Of a stretch of 64,000 nt of DNA, positions 38,791-48,915 are shown in pieces. How positions within the stretch are numbered: position 1 is the stretch's first letter; each line of letters starts with the position of its first letter. The DNA lies in NCBI GenBank assembly GCA_030426465.1, contig JAUHYK010000018.1, positions 1 to 64,000 of the forward strand, given 5' to 3'. The notes beneath the pieces were generated by a model. It did not search any database. It was given only the letters and a program-made list of their open reading frames with translations, and was not told where the DNA came from. Source of the DNA: Alphaproteobacteria bacterium (GTDB lineage: Bacteria > Pseudomonadota > Alphaproteobacteria > Caulobacterales > Parvularculaceae). The position numbers were made by a program, and so were the translations under genes.

Positions 38791-39465
38791 TTATTTTTCG
38801 CCGTGATACTCGCCTTCGGGGAGCTCGTGGGCGAGGCGATTGTCGAGATAGGTCTCGGCGGTCTTGATGAACGCCTCAATATGGGACTCGAAGAAATGGT
38901 CGGCGCCGGGCACGACTTCGAACTCGATTTTGCGGCCCTTCTGGGTCCGTGTCCGCTCGACCATGCCGCGGGTTTCTTCGGGCACGCAGATCTTGTCATG
39001 CTCGGCGTGGATTACGACGCCGGATGACGGGCAGGGCGCCAGGAACGAGAAGTCATAAAGATTGGCGGGCGTTGAACCCGCGATGAAGCCGACAATTTCC
39101 GGGCGGCGCATCAGGAGCTGCATCGCGATCCAGGAGCCGAACGAAAAGCCTGCGACCCAGCTGAACGGCGCATTCGGGTTCATCTGCTGCATGTAATCGA
39201 GCGCGGTCGCCGCGTCCGCCAATTCACCCTGGCCCTGATCATATTCGCCCTGGCTGCGGCCGACGCCGCGGAAATTGAAGCGCATGGTGGAGAACCCACG
39301 GCGCACGAACATCTGGTAGAGCTCATAGGTGGCGCGATTGTTCATGGTCCCGCCGAACATCGGATGCGGGTGCAGGATCAGCGCGACCGGCGGATTATCG
39401 CCTTTCCCTTTCTGATAGCGGCCTTCAAGGCGTCCTTCCGGACCGGCGAAAATCACTTCTGGCAT
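38791..39465 (-). CDS. Alpha/beta hydrolase, dienelactone hydrolase-like
   Basis: 224 aa. The start VIFAGPEGRLEGRY and ALILHPHPMFGGTMNN are typical of a widespread proteobacterial alpha/beta hydrolase family. The nucleophile Ser lies in GFSFGSW, the acid Asp in HAEHDKIC and the His in GADHFF, so a full triad is present. The oxyanion region is HPHPMFGG. Cytosolic; substrate unknown, probably small esters. Divergent from iscR, with 260 bp between. Confidence 0.88.
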   Translation of the reverse strand: MPEVIFAGPEGRLEGRYQKGKGDNPPVALILHPHPMFGGTMNNRATYELYQMFVRRGFSTMRFNFRGVGRSQGEYDQGQGELADAATALDYMQQMNPNAPFSWVAGFSFGSWIAMQLLMRRPEIVGFIAGSTPANLYDFSFLAPCPSSGVVIHAEHDKICVPEETRGMVERTRTQKGRKIEFEVVPGADHFFESHIEAFIKTAETYLDNRLAHELPEGEYHGEK

Positions 39466-39583
39466 CGTCTACCTTTTCAAATCCTGACGGGGCTTGAGGT
39501 GAAACCCCAGCCGGTCACTTACTGTTCATCCCCGGGAGGCGCAGAAATCGTCATTTTCACCGGTTTTTCAAGCGGCGCTAATG

Positions 39584-39612
39584 TTGACTGTTTTGGTCGG
39601 ATTTCTTATCTC
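39584..39612 (+). promoter_or_regulatory. Putative suf operon promoter with overlapping IscR operator
   Basis: TTGACTGTTTTGGTCGGAT at 39584-39602 resembles the alphaproteobacterial IscR-type site (TTGAC...GTCGG). TTGACT doubles as a -35 box with TATCTC at 39607-39612 after a 17-bp spacer. It lies about 115 nt upstream of iscR. This fits autorepression of iscR-suf by cluster-loaded IscR; binding is inference from the match. Confidence 0.5.
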
Positions 39613-39725
39613 GGCTGCGCAAGGGGTCGAAGAGCGGGCGCGTATAGCACGTTTTCCCTTTGGCGCCAGCCGAACGGGCCAAACCGCGCGGATCAGGCGC
39701 ACAGGCCAATCAGAGGATTCGTCAA

Positions 39726-40211
39726 GTGAAACTCACCACCAAAGGCAGATATGCGGTCTCGGCGCTTGCCGATATTGCGGCCACAGGAGCGGCGACGGGC
39801 AGCCAAGGGCCGGTGGCCCTTTCCGATGTCGCCTTGCGTCAGGGGATTTCGCTTTCTTACCTCGAACAGCTTTTTGCAAAACTCCGCCGCGCCGGTCTGG
39901 TGGAAAGCGTCCGCGGCGTTGCGGGCGGTTATGCGCTGACGGCGCCGGCTTGCGAGACTCGCGTCGCTGACATCATTGCGGCGGTGGATGAGGAGATCCG
40001 CACAACCGCCTGCGCCACGGGTTCCGCCATTGGTTGTCAGGGGACGAGCGCGCGATGCCTCACCCACGATTTGTGGGACGAGCTTGGCCGTCAGATTGAA
40101 GTATTCCTCAACGCCGTCACGCTCGAAGACATTATCGAGCGCCGCGTCGCCGGCATGGCGGCGGTGAATGCGCCCATCCGTGAAAATAGTTTTGCGGGGG
40201 CGGCGGAATGA
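39726..40211 (+). CDS. iscR: Rrf2-family iron-sulfur regulator IscR
   Basis: 161 aa from the GTG at 39726, which has AGAGGA 8 nt upstream and the canonical start KLTTKGRYAV. Residues 1-80 are the winged-helix DNA-binding domain (RQGISLSYLEQLFAKLRRAGL). Cluster ligands are C96, C104, C111 and H114 (ending RCLTHDLW), so a [2Fe-2S] sensor site is intact. The loop spacing is slightly longer than in E. coli IscR, as in other alphaproteobacteria. First gene of the suf operon, overlapping the next gene by 4 nt, so it probably represses the whole unit. Confidence 0.95.
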   Translation: MKLTTKGRYAVSALADIAATGAATGSQGPVALSDVALRQGISLSYLEQLFAKLRRAGLVESVRGVAGGYALTAPACETRVADIIAAVDEEIRTTACATGSAIGCQGTSARCLTHDLWDELGRQIEVFLNAVTLEDIIERRVAGMAAVNAPIRENSFAGAAE

Positions 40212-41362
40212 AACGGCATTATTTGGATCACAACGCAACCGCGCCCATTCGCCCTGAAGTGATCGACCTTGTGGCCGAAACCATGCGTCATGACGGCAAT
40301 TCGCTTTCCGTCCATGAAGAGGGGCGCCGCGCACATAAGATTCTGGAAGATTCGCGCGAGCAGGTGCGGTCTCTGGTCAATGCGCCGGTTAATGGCGTCA
40401 TCTTCACAAGCGGCGGCACAGAGTCGATTCACTACGCGCTGCATGGCGTAATGGCGCCGCACAAGATCAAACGGTTTTTTATCAGCGCGCTTGAGCATTC
40501 GGCGGTCGCCGCAAATGCGGAAACCACCGGCGCCGACATCGAAATCATTCCGGCCTTGCGCTCAGGGCTTGTTGATCTCGCCTGGTTGAAAGACCGGCTC
40601 GCTAATTACGATGTGGAGCGCGATGGCGGCTTCATGGTCTGTCTTATGTTCGCCAATAACGAGACCGGCGTCATTCAACCTGTCGCCGAAGCCGCAGAGA
40701 TTACGCATGATGCGGGCGGGCTCCTCTTCTGCGATGCCGCGCAGGCAGTGGGTAAAGTTCCCGTCAACTTCGTCATGTCCGGCGCCGATATCATGTCGTT
40801 CACCGGCCACAAATTTGGCGGCCCCATCGGCGTTGGCGCGCTCGTCGCGGGCCCGAACCTGCCGCTGGAGCCGCAGATGCGCGGCGGCGGTCATGAAAGC
40901 AATCGCCGCGCCGGCACGCATAATGTGGCGGGGATCGCTGGGCTGGGGCTTGCTTGCGGACTTGCGAAAGACAGCCTCGCACGCGCCGATGAAATCACCG
41001 TCTTGCGCAATCGCATGGAAGACGCGGCGATTGCGGCGGGCGCGAAAATCTGGGGCGCAAGTGAAGAGCGCTTGCCCGGCACGCTTTGTCTGTCTGCGGA
41101 CGGCTTTCCCGGCGCCACGCAATTGATGACCATGGACCTCGCGGGTCTCGCGATTTCGGCGGGCAGCGCGTGCACCTCCGGCAAGACGAAACCGAGCCAT
41201 GTGCTCACCGCCATGGGCGCAAGCGAGGAAGAGGCGACGTCTGCAATCCGCGTGTCCCTCGGCTGGAATTCCACGCCCGAAGACGCCGACGCGTTCATCG
41301 AGACGTGGCCGAAAGCTTATGACCGGATCAAACTTCGCGCTGAACAAAAAGGCGCGGCGTGA
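40208..41362 (+). CDS. Cysteine desulfurase (NifS/IscS-type)
   Basis: 384 aa PLP enzyme that removes sulfur from cysteine. It starts MKRHYLDHNATAPIRPEV, has EHSAVAANAE and NNETGVIQPV, the PLP lysine K202 in TGHKFGGP, and the catalytic cysteine C322 in GSACTSGK. The loop with the cysteine marks a group I (IscS/NifS) enzyme, unlike the group II SufS encoded downstream in the same operon. Overlaps iscR by 4 nt. Two desulfurases in one suf operon is common in alphaproteobacteria. I leave the symbol open between iscS and nifS. Confidence 0.93.
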   Translation: MKRHYLDHNATAPIRPEVIDLVAETMRHDGNSLSVHEEGRRAHKILEDSREQVRSLVNAPVNGVIFTSGGTESIHYALHGVMAPHKIKRFFISALEHSAVAANAETTGADIEIIPALRSGLVDLAWLKDRLANYDVERDGGFMVCLMFANNETGVIQPVAEAAEITHDAGGLLFCDAAQAVGKVPVNFVMSGADIMSFTGHKFGGPIGVGALVAGPNLPLEPQMRGGGHESNRRAGTHNVAGIAGLGLACGLAKDSLARADEITVLRNRMEDAAIAAGAKIWGASEERLPGTLCLSADGFPGATQLMTMDLAGLAISAGSACTSGKTKPSHVLTAMGASEEEATSAIRVSLGWNSTPEDADAFIETWPKAYDRIKLRAEQKGAA

Positions 41363-41601
41363 TGAAGAAACCGTCGCTGCTCCTGATCCTTTCCGCCGGT
41401 CACTCGCTGATCTGGTCGGCGGGCGCCTTCGCCGTGCTTCAATTCATGAGCATGACGTCGGGCGGCGCACACGGCGCAAGCTTCGTATGGGGCGTCACCG
41501 TCGGGATATTCGCCTTCATTTTCGCCGCTCATCTCCTCATCGGCAGGCTTTTGCGCAAACGCATGGGCGCTGATGCACAGCGCGTCAGCGGAACGGAATA
41601 A
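41362..41601 (+). CDS. Small two-helix membrane protein in the suf operon
   Basis: 79 aa from the ATG at 41362, which shares one base with the desulfurase stop (TGATG), strong evidence of coupled translation. Two membrane helices lie near residues 5-28 and 40-62, with a basic cytoplasmic tail. Five nt before sufB. No cysteine. Not recognised; the position between nifS and sufB suggests either an accessory role in cluster assembly or a neutral hitchhiker. Base composition is like its neighbours. Confidence 0.7.
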   Translation: MKKPSLLLILSAGHSLIWSAGAFAVLQFMSMTSGGAHGASFVWGVTVGIFAFIFAAHLLIGRLLRKRMGADAQRVSGTE

Positions 41602-41606
41602 TAAAC

Positions 41607-43126
<1,520 letters not shown>

Positions 43127-43127
<1 letters not shown>

Positions 43128-43465
43128 TGGCGAAATATTGGTTTGCTCGTCCAGATCATGCTCATGCTTCGAAATGGGCGTTTACGCCCATTTCATGGAA
43201 AGGTTATGCCGCGCTTTACTGGCCTATAATTTTAGGAAGTATTACTGCCAAGGTAATTCTCAATCGGTTGCCGCAAGGTGAGTTAGGAAACTTGGGTCCG
43301 ATTATGCAAATTGCGGGAATTGCATTGGGGTCATATTTGTTTTGGATGAGCGCCTCGTGGCTGCTGTTTAAAGCTCGAATTGATTGGAACAATCATGCGC
43401 GAGACTATCGGAAGGGTGAATTAGTCAACGACGCTTCAGGTTCAAAAGGAGCTACGTTGCTATGA
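43127..43465 (+). CDS. Small AT-rich membrane protein inserted after sufB
   Basis: 112 aa from the ATG at 43127, sharing one base with the sufB stop (TGATG). One or two membrane helices lie near residues 24-42 and 55-85. Codon use and base composition are more AT-rich than in its suf neighbours, for example runs such as attttaggaagtatt, suggesting later acquisition. A perfect 10-bp hairpin covers codons 16-23. Not recognised. It begins a block of non-suf genes that separates sufB from sufC. It overlaps the following cupin gene by 4 nt. Confidence 0.7.
43171..43194 (+). repeat. Perfect 10-bp intragenic hairpin 44 nt after sufB
   Basis: GAAATGGGCG, loop TTTA, CGCCCATTTC. Very stable for a coding region. 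No T-run follows, so it is not an intrinsic terminator, but it could protect or process the sufB 3' end and lower downstream expression. Confidence 0.6.
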
Positions 43466-43959
43466 CCAAACCCATCCTCAATATCGATGACGCGGAGTTC
43501 ATGGACTTCGCCAGCCCGAACGGAAAGTTCAAAGCCAAGCTCGGACGTATGGGCCCGGCGCTGGGGCTGGATAAGCTCGGCGTCAATATGACGGTTGTGG
43601 AGCCGGGCAAGCGCGCCTTTCCGTTTCACGTTCATCATGCGACGGAAGAGATGTTCTTCATCATCGACGGCGAGGGCGAATATCGCTTCGGCGAAGAGAC
43701 ATTTCCGGTCGGTAAAGGCGACCTTCTGTCTGCGCCATGCGGCGGGCCGGAGCGGGCGCACCAGATCGTCAACACAGGCAAAGAGCCGCTGAAATATCTG
43801 TCGGTTTCCGCCGGCGGCAAAATGGATGTGGTCGAATATCCGGACTCCGGAAAATTCGCCGCGTTCTCCAGCGAAGATGGATCATCGGAAAAAGCGCGTC
43901 TTCGTTATGTCGGGCGCACATCGTCAGCGGTGGATTATTTTGACGGCGAGGATGATTGA
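43462..43959 (+). CDS. Cupin-domain protein
   Basis: 165 aa soluble cupin. The first cupin motif has H56, H58 and E63 in FPFHVHHATEEMFF, and the second has H100 in GGPERAHQIVN, so a mononuclear metal site is likely. Residues 40-120 form the beta barrel. The acidic C-terminus ends YFDGEDD. Cytosolic. Possible enzyme, binding or sensing role; the substrate cannot be read. It sits inside the suf operon and overlaps the preceding membrane protein by 4 nt. Confidence 0.85.
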   Translation: MTKPILNIDDAEFMDFASPNGKFKAKLGRMGPALGLDKLGVNMTVVEPGKRAFPFHVHHATEEMFFIIDGEGEYRFGEETFPVGKGDLLSAPCGGPERAHQIVNTGKEPLKYLSVSAGGKMDVVEYPDSGKFAAFSSEDGSSEKARLRYVGRTSSAVDYFDGEDD

Positions 43960-43995
43960 GCCAATGTCCGCAACCGAGTTTGAGAGGATGAGCTG

Positions 43996-44496
43996 ATGTT
44001 CTGGCGACGCGAAGGCGGCCCGCTCGATATCAAGGACAACAGTCTGATGGCGTGGCTGTTGCGCCTTGTCGCAGTGCTTCTTGTGGCGGCGGTCGTGGTG
44101 ATGATGTTTCGCCTCGGCGCGCCAAAGGCGTCAGCAGAAGAGGGGGCTCACAAAGATGAATCTCTTCCCTATGCGCTCGATGCGGGCTGGAAAGGTGAGA
44201 AAGTTTGCGAACTCCTGTTTGAGAATGATGAAACCCGCGTTGGGCGGTGCACCTTTGCGCCGGGCGTCGGCCATGAGCGCCATTATCATCCGCCCCATTA
44301 CGGTTACATTCTCAAAGGCGGGACCATGCGCATCACCGACGCCAATGGAACGCGAGAGCAGGAAACGCCGGACGGCGCCTCCTGGTGGAGCCCCGGTGTC
44401 GAATGGCACGAGGCCGTCAATATTGGCGATACGACGACTGTTTATCTGATTTTCGAACCCAAAAGCGCTGTCGCTGTTGTGACAGAGGCGCAGTAA
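43996..44496 (+). CDS. Membrane-anchored cupin protein
   Basis: 166 aa. A membrane helix at residues 18-42 anchors a periplasmic cupin domain. Metal ligands are probable in HERHYHPPHYGYIL and the second motif in SPGVEWHEAVNIG. The cupin sequence is quite different from the cytosolic cupin just upstream. Two cysteines (CELLFENDETRVGRC) could pair in the periplasm. Unknown substrate. Part of the non-suf insertion between sufB and sufC; 36-nt gap upstream, so it may have its own ribosome site (GAGGATGAGCTG). Confidence 0.82.
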   Translation: MFWRREGGPLDIKDNSLMAWLLRLVAVLLVAAVVVMMFRLGAPKASAEEGAHKDESLPYALDAGWKGEKVCELLFENDETRVGRCTFAPGVGHERHYHPPHYGYILKGGTMRITDANGTREQETPDGASWWSPGVEWHEAVNIGDTTTVYLIFEPKSAVAVVTEAQ

Positions 44497-44516
44497 GATC
44501 GAAAGGAGACGCGGCC

Positions 44517-44756
44517 ATGGACAAACAGGACTGGAACGAGTGGGAAACGCTCTACAACGATTACGAGGAAAAGCGTAAGGCCTATGAATTGGCGCTCGCC
44601 CATCTCGGCGGCGCTTTTTCGGAACTCGCGCGTCACTATGACCGCGACAAATTCGATCAGAATGGATTTGTCCACGAAGAACAGGCTCATGAGGAATTCC
44701 GCAAAGCGCGTGAAGCGCTGCACCAATTTCTGCATGAGAAAGTGAAAAAGGATTAG
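44517..44756 (+). CDS. Small charged helical protein (79 aa)
   Basis: 79 aa from the ATG at 44517, preceded by AAGGAG at 9 nt, a strong ribosome site. The frame opens earlier inside the cupin gene, but that part is a shadow. Very charged and entirely helical, likely a coiled coil (DYEEKRKAYELALAHLG). No cysteine, no membrane helix. Not recognised. Located within the non-suf insertion. Confidence 0.72.
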   Translation: MDKQDWNEWETLYNDYEEKRKAYELALAHLGGAFSELARHYDRDKFDQNGFVHEEQAHEEFRKAREALHQFLHEKVKKD

Positions 44757-44791
44757 GCGCACTTGCGCCCTTTCAGGAAAGGCATCGCTGA

Positions 44792-45235
44792 ATGAAGCGG
44801 CTCTTTATTATCGCCCTGGCCATGACTGCGGCCGCCTGTGGCAAGGCTGAGGAGACAACGCGCGAAGTCTATCGCGATCCGTCGTTGTCGGCGGATCTGC
44901 CATTTTCTTCAGCGGTTGTTGTCGGCGACACAATTTATCTGTCGGGCGAGATCGGTCGCGCGCCGGGAACCACGCAAGTTGTGGAGGGCGGCGCGGGAGC
45001 GCAAACGCATCAGATCTTTGCAAACTATAAGGCGACGCTTGAACGTCTCGGCAGCGGCCTCGACGACATCGTGAAATGCACGGTCTTTCTGGAAGACATG
45101 AACGAATATGCCGCCATGAATGAAGCCTATGCGGCGGCGTTCCCCGGCGACAAACCGGCGCGCTCCACCATGGGCGTTGACGGCCTGGCGCTCGGCGCCG
45201 CGGTTGAAATTGAATGCCTGGCGGTGAGGTCATGA
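44792..45235 (+). CDS. RidA family protein with an exported, lipoprotein-like N-terminus
   Basis: 147 aa. Residues 1-16 look like a lipoprotein signal with cysteine C16 in MTAAACGK, although the -3 position is Ala and not Leu, so the lipobox is imperfect. The rest is a RidA/YjgF domain: SADLPFSSAVVVGDTIYLSGEIG, the fold's usual Arg in KPARSTMGV and the Glu near VEIECLAV. Cytosolic RidA enzymes deaminate reactive enamine or imine intermediates. A periplasmic member may bind another small molecule. It overlaps the next gene by 4 nt. Confidence 0.85.
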   Translation: MKRLFIIALAMTAAACGKAEETTREVYRDPSLSADLPFSSAVVVGDTIYLSGEIGRAPGTTQVVEGGAGAQTHQIFANYKATLERLGSGLDDIVKCTVFLEDMNEYAAMNEAYAAAFPGDKPARSTMGVDGLALGAAVEIECLAVRS

Positions 45236-45687
45236 AATATCTGGTCGTTCTTTTCGGCGCGCTGTGGCTTGCTGCATGCAGTGAAGCGACAACCGCGCGG
45301 CCGGATTTCCGCGCGGCCCTCGACACGCATCTCGCCGCCATTGCGGCGAAGGATCTTGATGCTTTCAGACCGACCATCACCGGCGGCGACGATCTCTATG
45401 TGATTTTCCCGAATGGCGCGGCGCTCGAAACAACGGAACAGGTGCTTGCGTTTCACGAAGACTGGTTTGGCGATCCAGACTGGCGCATGGACCCCGAAAT
45501 TGTGAAGGTCATTGAGGGCGCGGACATGGCGACCGCGCTCCTGAAATATGATTATCGCGATACGCCGGACGGGGCGGCGCGCACATCATGGCTGGTTCTG
45601 GTCTTTAAGCTGGAAGACGGCGCCTGGCGTCTCGTTCATGACCAGAACACCCGCATCACACAAGAAACGAGTAGTGAACCAGAATAA
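45232..45687 (+). CDS. SnoaL/NTF2-like lipoprotein
   Basis: 151 aa from the ATG at 45232, overlapping the RidA-like stop (ATGA). Lipobox LAAC with C16. Residues about 25-140 have the NTF2/SnoaL-like pattern (AALDTHLAAIAAKDLDAFRPTITG, LVLVFKLEDGAWRLVHDQNTRI), a cone-shaped barrel used for small-molecule binding or isomerisation. Together with the RidA-like lipoprotein it forms a periplasmic pair. Function unknown. Its stop shares one base with the sufC start, showing tight integration into the suf transcript. Confidence 0.8.
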   Translation: MKYLVVLFGALWLAACSEATTARPDFRAALDTHLAAIAAKDLDAFRPTITGGDDLYVIFPNGAALETTEQVLAFHEDWFGDPDWRMDPEIVKVIEGADMATALLKYDYRDTPDGAARTSWLVLVFKLEDGAWRLVHDQNTRITQETSSEPE

Positions 45688-46433
45688 TGTTGAAGATTGA
45701 CGATCTACACGTCGCCGTCGGCGGCAATGAAATCCTGAAGGGCCTGTCGCTGGACGTTCCCAAGGGCGAAGTGCACGCGATCATGGGGCCGAACGGTTCG
45801 GGCAAGTCGACGCTGTCTTACACCGTCGCCGGGCGCGCCGGCTATGACGCGACGGCAGGGGGCGTAACGCTTGACGGCGAGAGCATGCTCGACCTCGATC
45901 CTGATGAGCGGGCGGCGAAGGGATTGTTCCTGTCGTTTCAGCACCCGATGGAAATTCCCGGCGTTCAGACCATGAATTTCATCCGCACGGCGATGAACGC
46001 CCAGCGCAAGGCGCGCGGAGAAGATGAAGTCTCTGCGGCGGATTTCATTCGCCTTATTCGCGACAAGGCGAAGCTTGTAGGCCTTGATGACGCCAAGTTG
46101 AAGCGCCAGTTCAATGTCGGCTTTTCCGGCGGCGAGAAAAAGCGCATGGAAATGCTGCAAATGGCGATGTTCGAACCGCGTTTCGCGATCATGGACGAAA
46201 CCGATTCCGGTCTCGATATCGACGCGTTGAAAATGGTCGGCGATGTGGTGAACGCTCTGCGCGGACCGGACCGCGGTTTCCTCGTGATCACCCACTATCA
46301 GCGCTTGCTCGATTACATCAAACCGGACGCCGTACATGTGCTCGCCGGTGGGCGCATCGTCAAATCCGGCGGACCGGAGCTTGGCGCCGAGCTTGAAAAA
46401 TCCGGCTACGAACAATTTATCGAGGCGGCGTGA
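45687..46433 (+). CDS. sufC: Fe-S assembly ATPase SufC
   Basis: 248 aa ABC-type ATPase. Walker A is GPNGSGKST, the signature motif is FSGGEKKRMEM, Walker B is FAIMDETDSGLDID, and the His switch is VITHYQRLLD. SufC dimerises in the SufBC2D complex and drives its conformational change. Start and stop overlap both neighbours. Normal length. Confidence 0.97.
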   Translation: MLKIDDLHVAVGGNEILKGLSLDVPKGEVHAIMGPNGSGKSTLSYTVAGRAGYDATAGGVTLDGESMLDLDPDERAAKGLFLSFQHPMEIPGVQTMNFIRTAMNAQRKARGEDEVSAADFIRLIRDKAKLVGLDDAKLKRQFNVGFSGGEKKRMEMLQMAMFEPRFAIMDETDSGLDIDALKMVGDVVNALRGPDRGFLVITHYQRLLDYIKPDAVHVLAGGRIVKSGGPELGAELEKSGYEQFIEAA

Positions 46434-47668
46434 GCGACATGACGGCGCTATCCAATCCTTCTCCGTTTGAAGCCGCGCTCGAAGACGCGTTCGCCGCCCG
46501 TTCGAAAACGAACGAGGCGCAGGCGGCGGCGTTTGACCGTTTCGCCTCGCTGCGCTTGCCGAACCGCCGCGTCGAGGGGTGGAAATGGACTGATGTCAAT
46601 GCGGCGTTGCGCAGTGTGACCCCTGGCGAGGCGAGCAAGCCGGAGCTGATCGCGCCGTCGCCTTTCGCGGCCCTCGGCGCGCTCGAATTCCGTATCATCA
46701 ACGGCAAGGTGAGCCTGCCTGACGAACCAATGCCCGAAGGGTTGCGTTACGGAATCATGGACCCGGTCGCGACCATTCCCGAACTGGAGCGGCACCCCAT
46801 CGCGACGCTGAATGTCGCTATGACGCGCAAGGCGCTGGGGCTGGAAGTGCTGGAGGGAAGCGACATTGAGCGTCCGATCCTCATTCGCCATATCGTTTCC
46901 GGCGCAGGATTTTCCTTCGCCCAGACCATGATGCGCATTTCGCCCGGCGCGAAGGTGCAAGTGATCGAAACCTATGAAGGCGAGGGCGCGGGGTTTTATT
47001 CCCATCTTTGCCATATGGTCGTGCGCGATGGCGGTGAATGCCGCCGGGTCATGCTGCAGGATTGTTCCGGCGACAGCGTCGTCAACGGGATTTGCGCTGT
47101 GAAGACCGACAAGGAGGCGCGTTATGAACAGACCTCCCTGTCAACGGGCGCGCGGCTTTGCCGGCATGAGACACACGCCCATTTCTGGGCGCCGAGCTCT
47201 TCAGCGGCGATCAACAGCGCCGCCTTGCTCTCGGGGGAGCGTCATACCGACTTTACCAGCGAAGTGAAACATATGGCGCCCGATTGCACGGTGCGCCAGT
47301 TGCATAAGGGCGTCGCCCGGGATCGCAGCCGCAACGTCTTTCAGGGCAAGTTTCATGTCTTGCGCGAGGCGCAGAAGACCGACGCGAAAATGACCGCCAA
47401 TGCGCTGCTTCTTTCCGACGGCGCGGAAGCGAACCACAAGCCCGAGCTTGAAATCTACGCCGATGATGTGGAATGCGCCCATGGCTCCACGGTCGGCGCG
47501 CTTGACGACGATGCGCTCTTCTATCTGCGCCAGCGCGGTTTGAGCGAGGCCCAGGCGCGCGCGCTGCTGGTTGAGGCGTTTGTCGGTGAAGTGACGGAAA
47601 GCATTGAAAACGAGGCGCTGCGCGCAATCTTTGAAGCGCGCGTTAGTGAGTGGCTGGAGCAGGCATGA
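46430..47668 (+). CDS. sufD: Fe-S assembly protein SufD
   Basis: 412 aa. C-terminal SufD signature HKGVARDRSRNVFQGKFHV, EANHKPELEIYADDVECAHGS and QRGLSEAQARALLV are present. N-terminal NRRVEGWKWTDVN matches the SufD helical domain. It starts with GTG at 46430 overlapping sufC by 4 nt; an ATG at 46439 is an alternative. It pairs with SufB in the scaffold and is required for iron acquisition. Confidence 0.95.
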   Translation: MSDMTALSNPSPFEAALEDAFAARSKTNEAQAAAFDRFASLRLPNRRVEGWKWTDVNAALRSVTPGEASKPELIAPSPFAALGALEFRIINGKVSLPDEPMPEGLRYGIMDPVATIPELERHPIATLNVAMTRKALGLEVLEGSDIERPILIRHIVSGAGFSFAQTMMRISPGAKVQVIETYEGEGAGFYSHLCHMVVRDGGECRRVMLQDCSGDSVVNGICAVKTDKEARYEQTSLSTGARLCRHETHAHFWAPSSSAAINSAALLSGERHTDFTSEVKHMAPDCTVRQLHKGVARDRSRNVFQGKFHVLREAQKTDAKMTANALLLSDGAEANHKPELEIYADDVECAHGSTVGALDDDALFYLRQRGLSEAQARALLVEAFVGEVTESIENEALRAIFEARVSEWLEQA

Positions 47669-48906
47669 GCAACGGCGCCCAAATCATGATGCTCGATGTG
47701 GAAAGCCTGCGCGCGGAATTTCCGATCCTGTCGCGCGACGCCTATGGCAAGCGGCTGGTCTATCTAGACAGCGCGGCCTCGGCGCAAAAGCCTAAGGCCG
47801 TCATTGACGCGATGACGAACTCGATGGCGCATTCCTATGCGAATGTGCATCGCGGGCTTCACTTGCTTTCCAATGAAACGACGGCGGCCTATGAAGAGGC
47901 GCGCAAGACGGTTGCAACTTTCCTCAACGCAAAGTCGCCGGACGAAATCATTTTCACCTCCGGCGGCACGGATGCGTTCAACCTTGTCTCCTACGCAATG
48001 GGGGTCAATGAGATCGGAGAGGGAGATGAAATCATCCTCTCCGTTGCGGAACATCACTCCAATATCGTGCCTTGGCATTTCCTGCGCGAACGCAAGGGCG
48101 CGGTGCTGAAATGGCTCGATGTCAGCGATGACGGCGAGATCGATCTTGACGCCTACGCTGCGCTGTTTACGCCGAAAACGAAACTTGTCGCGCTGTCGCA
48201 TATGTCGAACGTCCTTGGCGCGCCGGCGCCGGCGAAAGCGCTTGCGAAGATCGCGCACGACCATGGCGCGAAAATCCTGTTCGATGGCTGTCAGGCGGGC
48301 GTTCATGGCGCCGTCGATGTGCAGGATCTCGATTGCGACTTCTATGTGCTGACCGGCCACAAGCTTTATGGCCCGTCGGGCGTCGGCGTTCTCTATGGCA
48401 AGATGGACGCCTTGAAAGACCTGCCGCCCTTCAAAGGCGGCGGCGAAATGATCGATATGGTGACGCAAGAGGCCGTCACCTATAATGATCCGCCGCACCG
48501 TTTTGAGGCAGGCACGCCGCCGATCCTCGAAGCCATCGGTCTCGGAGCGTCCCTCAACTGGATGGCGGGCAAAGGCGTTGACGCCATCGCCGCCCATGAG
48601 GCGCGGCTGAACGCCCATGTTCTTGAAGAACTGGCGAAGCTGAACTTCGTGCGCGTCTTCGGGCGCGCGGAAGGAAAAGCGCCGATCATCGCTTTCACCG
48701 TAGAGGGCGCCCATCCGCATGATATTTCTGCGATCCTCGACCGCACCGGCGTCGCCGTGCGCGCGGGTCATCATTGCGCGCAACCATTGATGAAGCGCCT
48801 CGGCGTTCCGGCGACCGCGCGGGCGAGCTTCGCCGCCTACAACACCCATGAAGACGTAGAGGCCTTGATTGCCGGTCTCCACAAAACGCACCAGATGCTG
48901 GGCTGA
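47665..48906 (+). CDS. sufS: SufS cysteine desulfurase (group II)
   Basis: 413 aa from the ATG at 47665 (ATGA overlap with sufD). PLP enzyme supplying sulfur to the SufBC2D scaffold. YLDSAASAQKPKAVIDAM and VHRGLHLLSNETT are the N-terminal signatures, PLP lysine K233 is in TGHKLYGPSG, and the catalytic cysteine C371 is in RAGHHCAQPLM. The short cysteine loop marks group II, distinct from the first desulfurase of the operon. No separate sufE or sufU is visible. Confidence 0.96.
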   Translation: MSNGAQIMMLDVESLRAEFPILSRDAYGKRLVYLDSAASAQKPKAVIDAMTNSMAHSYANVHRGLHLLSNETTAAYEEARKTVATFLNAKSPDEIIFTSGGTDAFNLVSYAMGVNEIGEGDEIILSVAEHHSNIVPWHFLRERKGAVLKWLDVSDDGEIDLDAYAALFTPKTKLVALSHMSNVLGAPAPAKALAKIAHDHGAKILFDGCQAGVHGAVDVQDLDCDFYVLTGHKLYGPSGVGVLYGKMDALKDLPPFKGGGEMIDMVTQEAVTYNDPPHRFEAGTPPILEAIGLGASLNWMAGKGVDAIAAHEARLNAHVLEELAKLNFVRVFGRAEGKAPIIAFTVEGAHPHDISAILDRTGVAVRAGHHCAQPLMKRLGVPATARASFAAYNTHEDVEALIAGLHKTHQMLG

Positions 48907-48915
48907 GAGTTAGTT

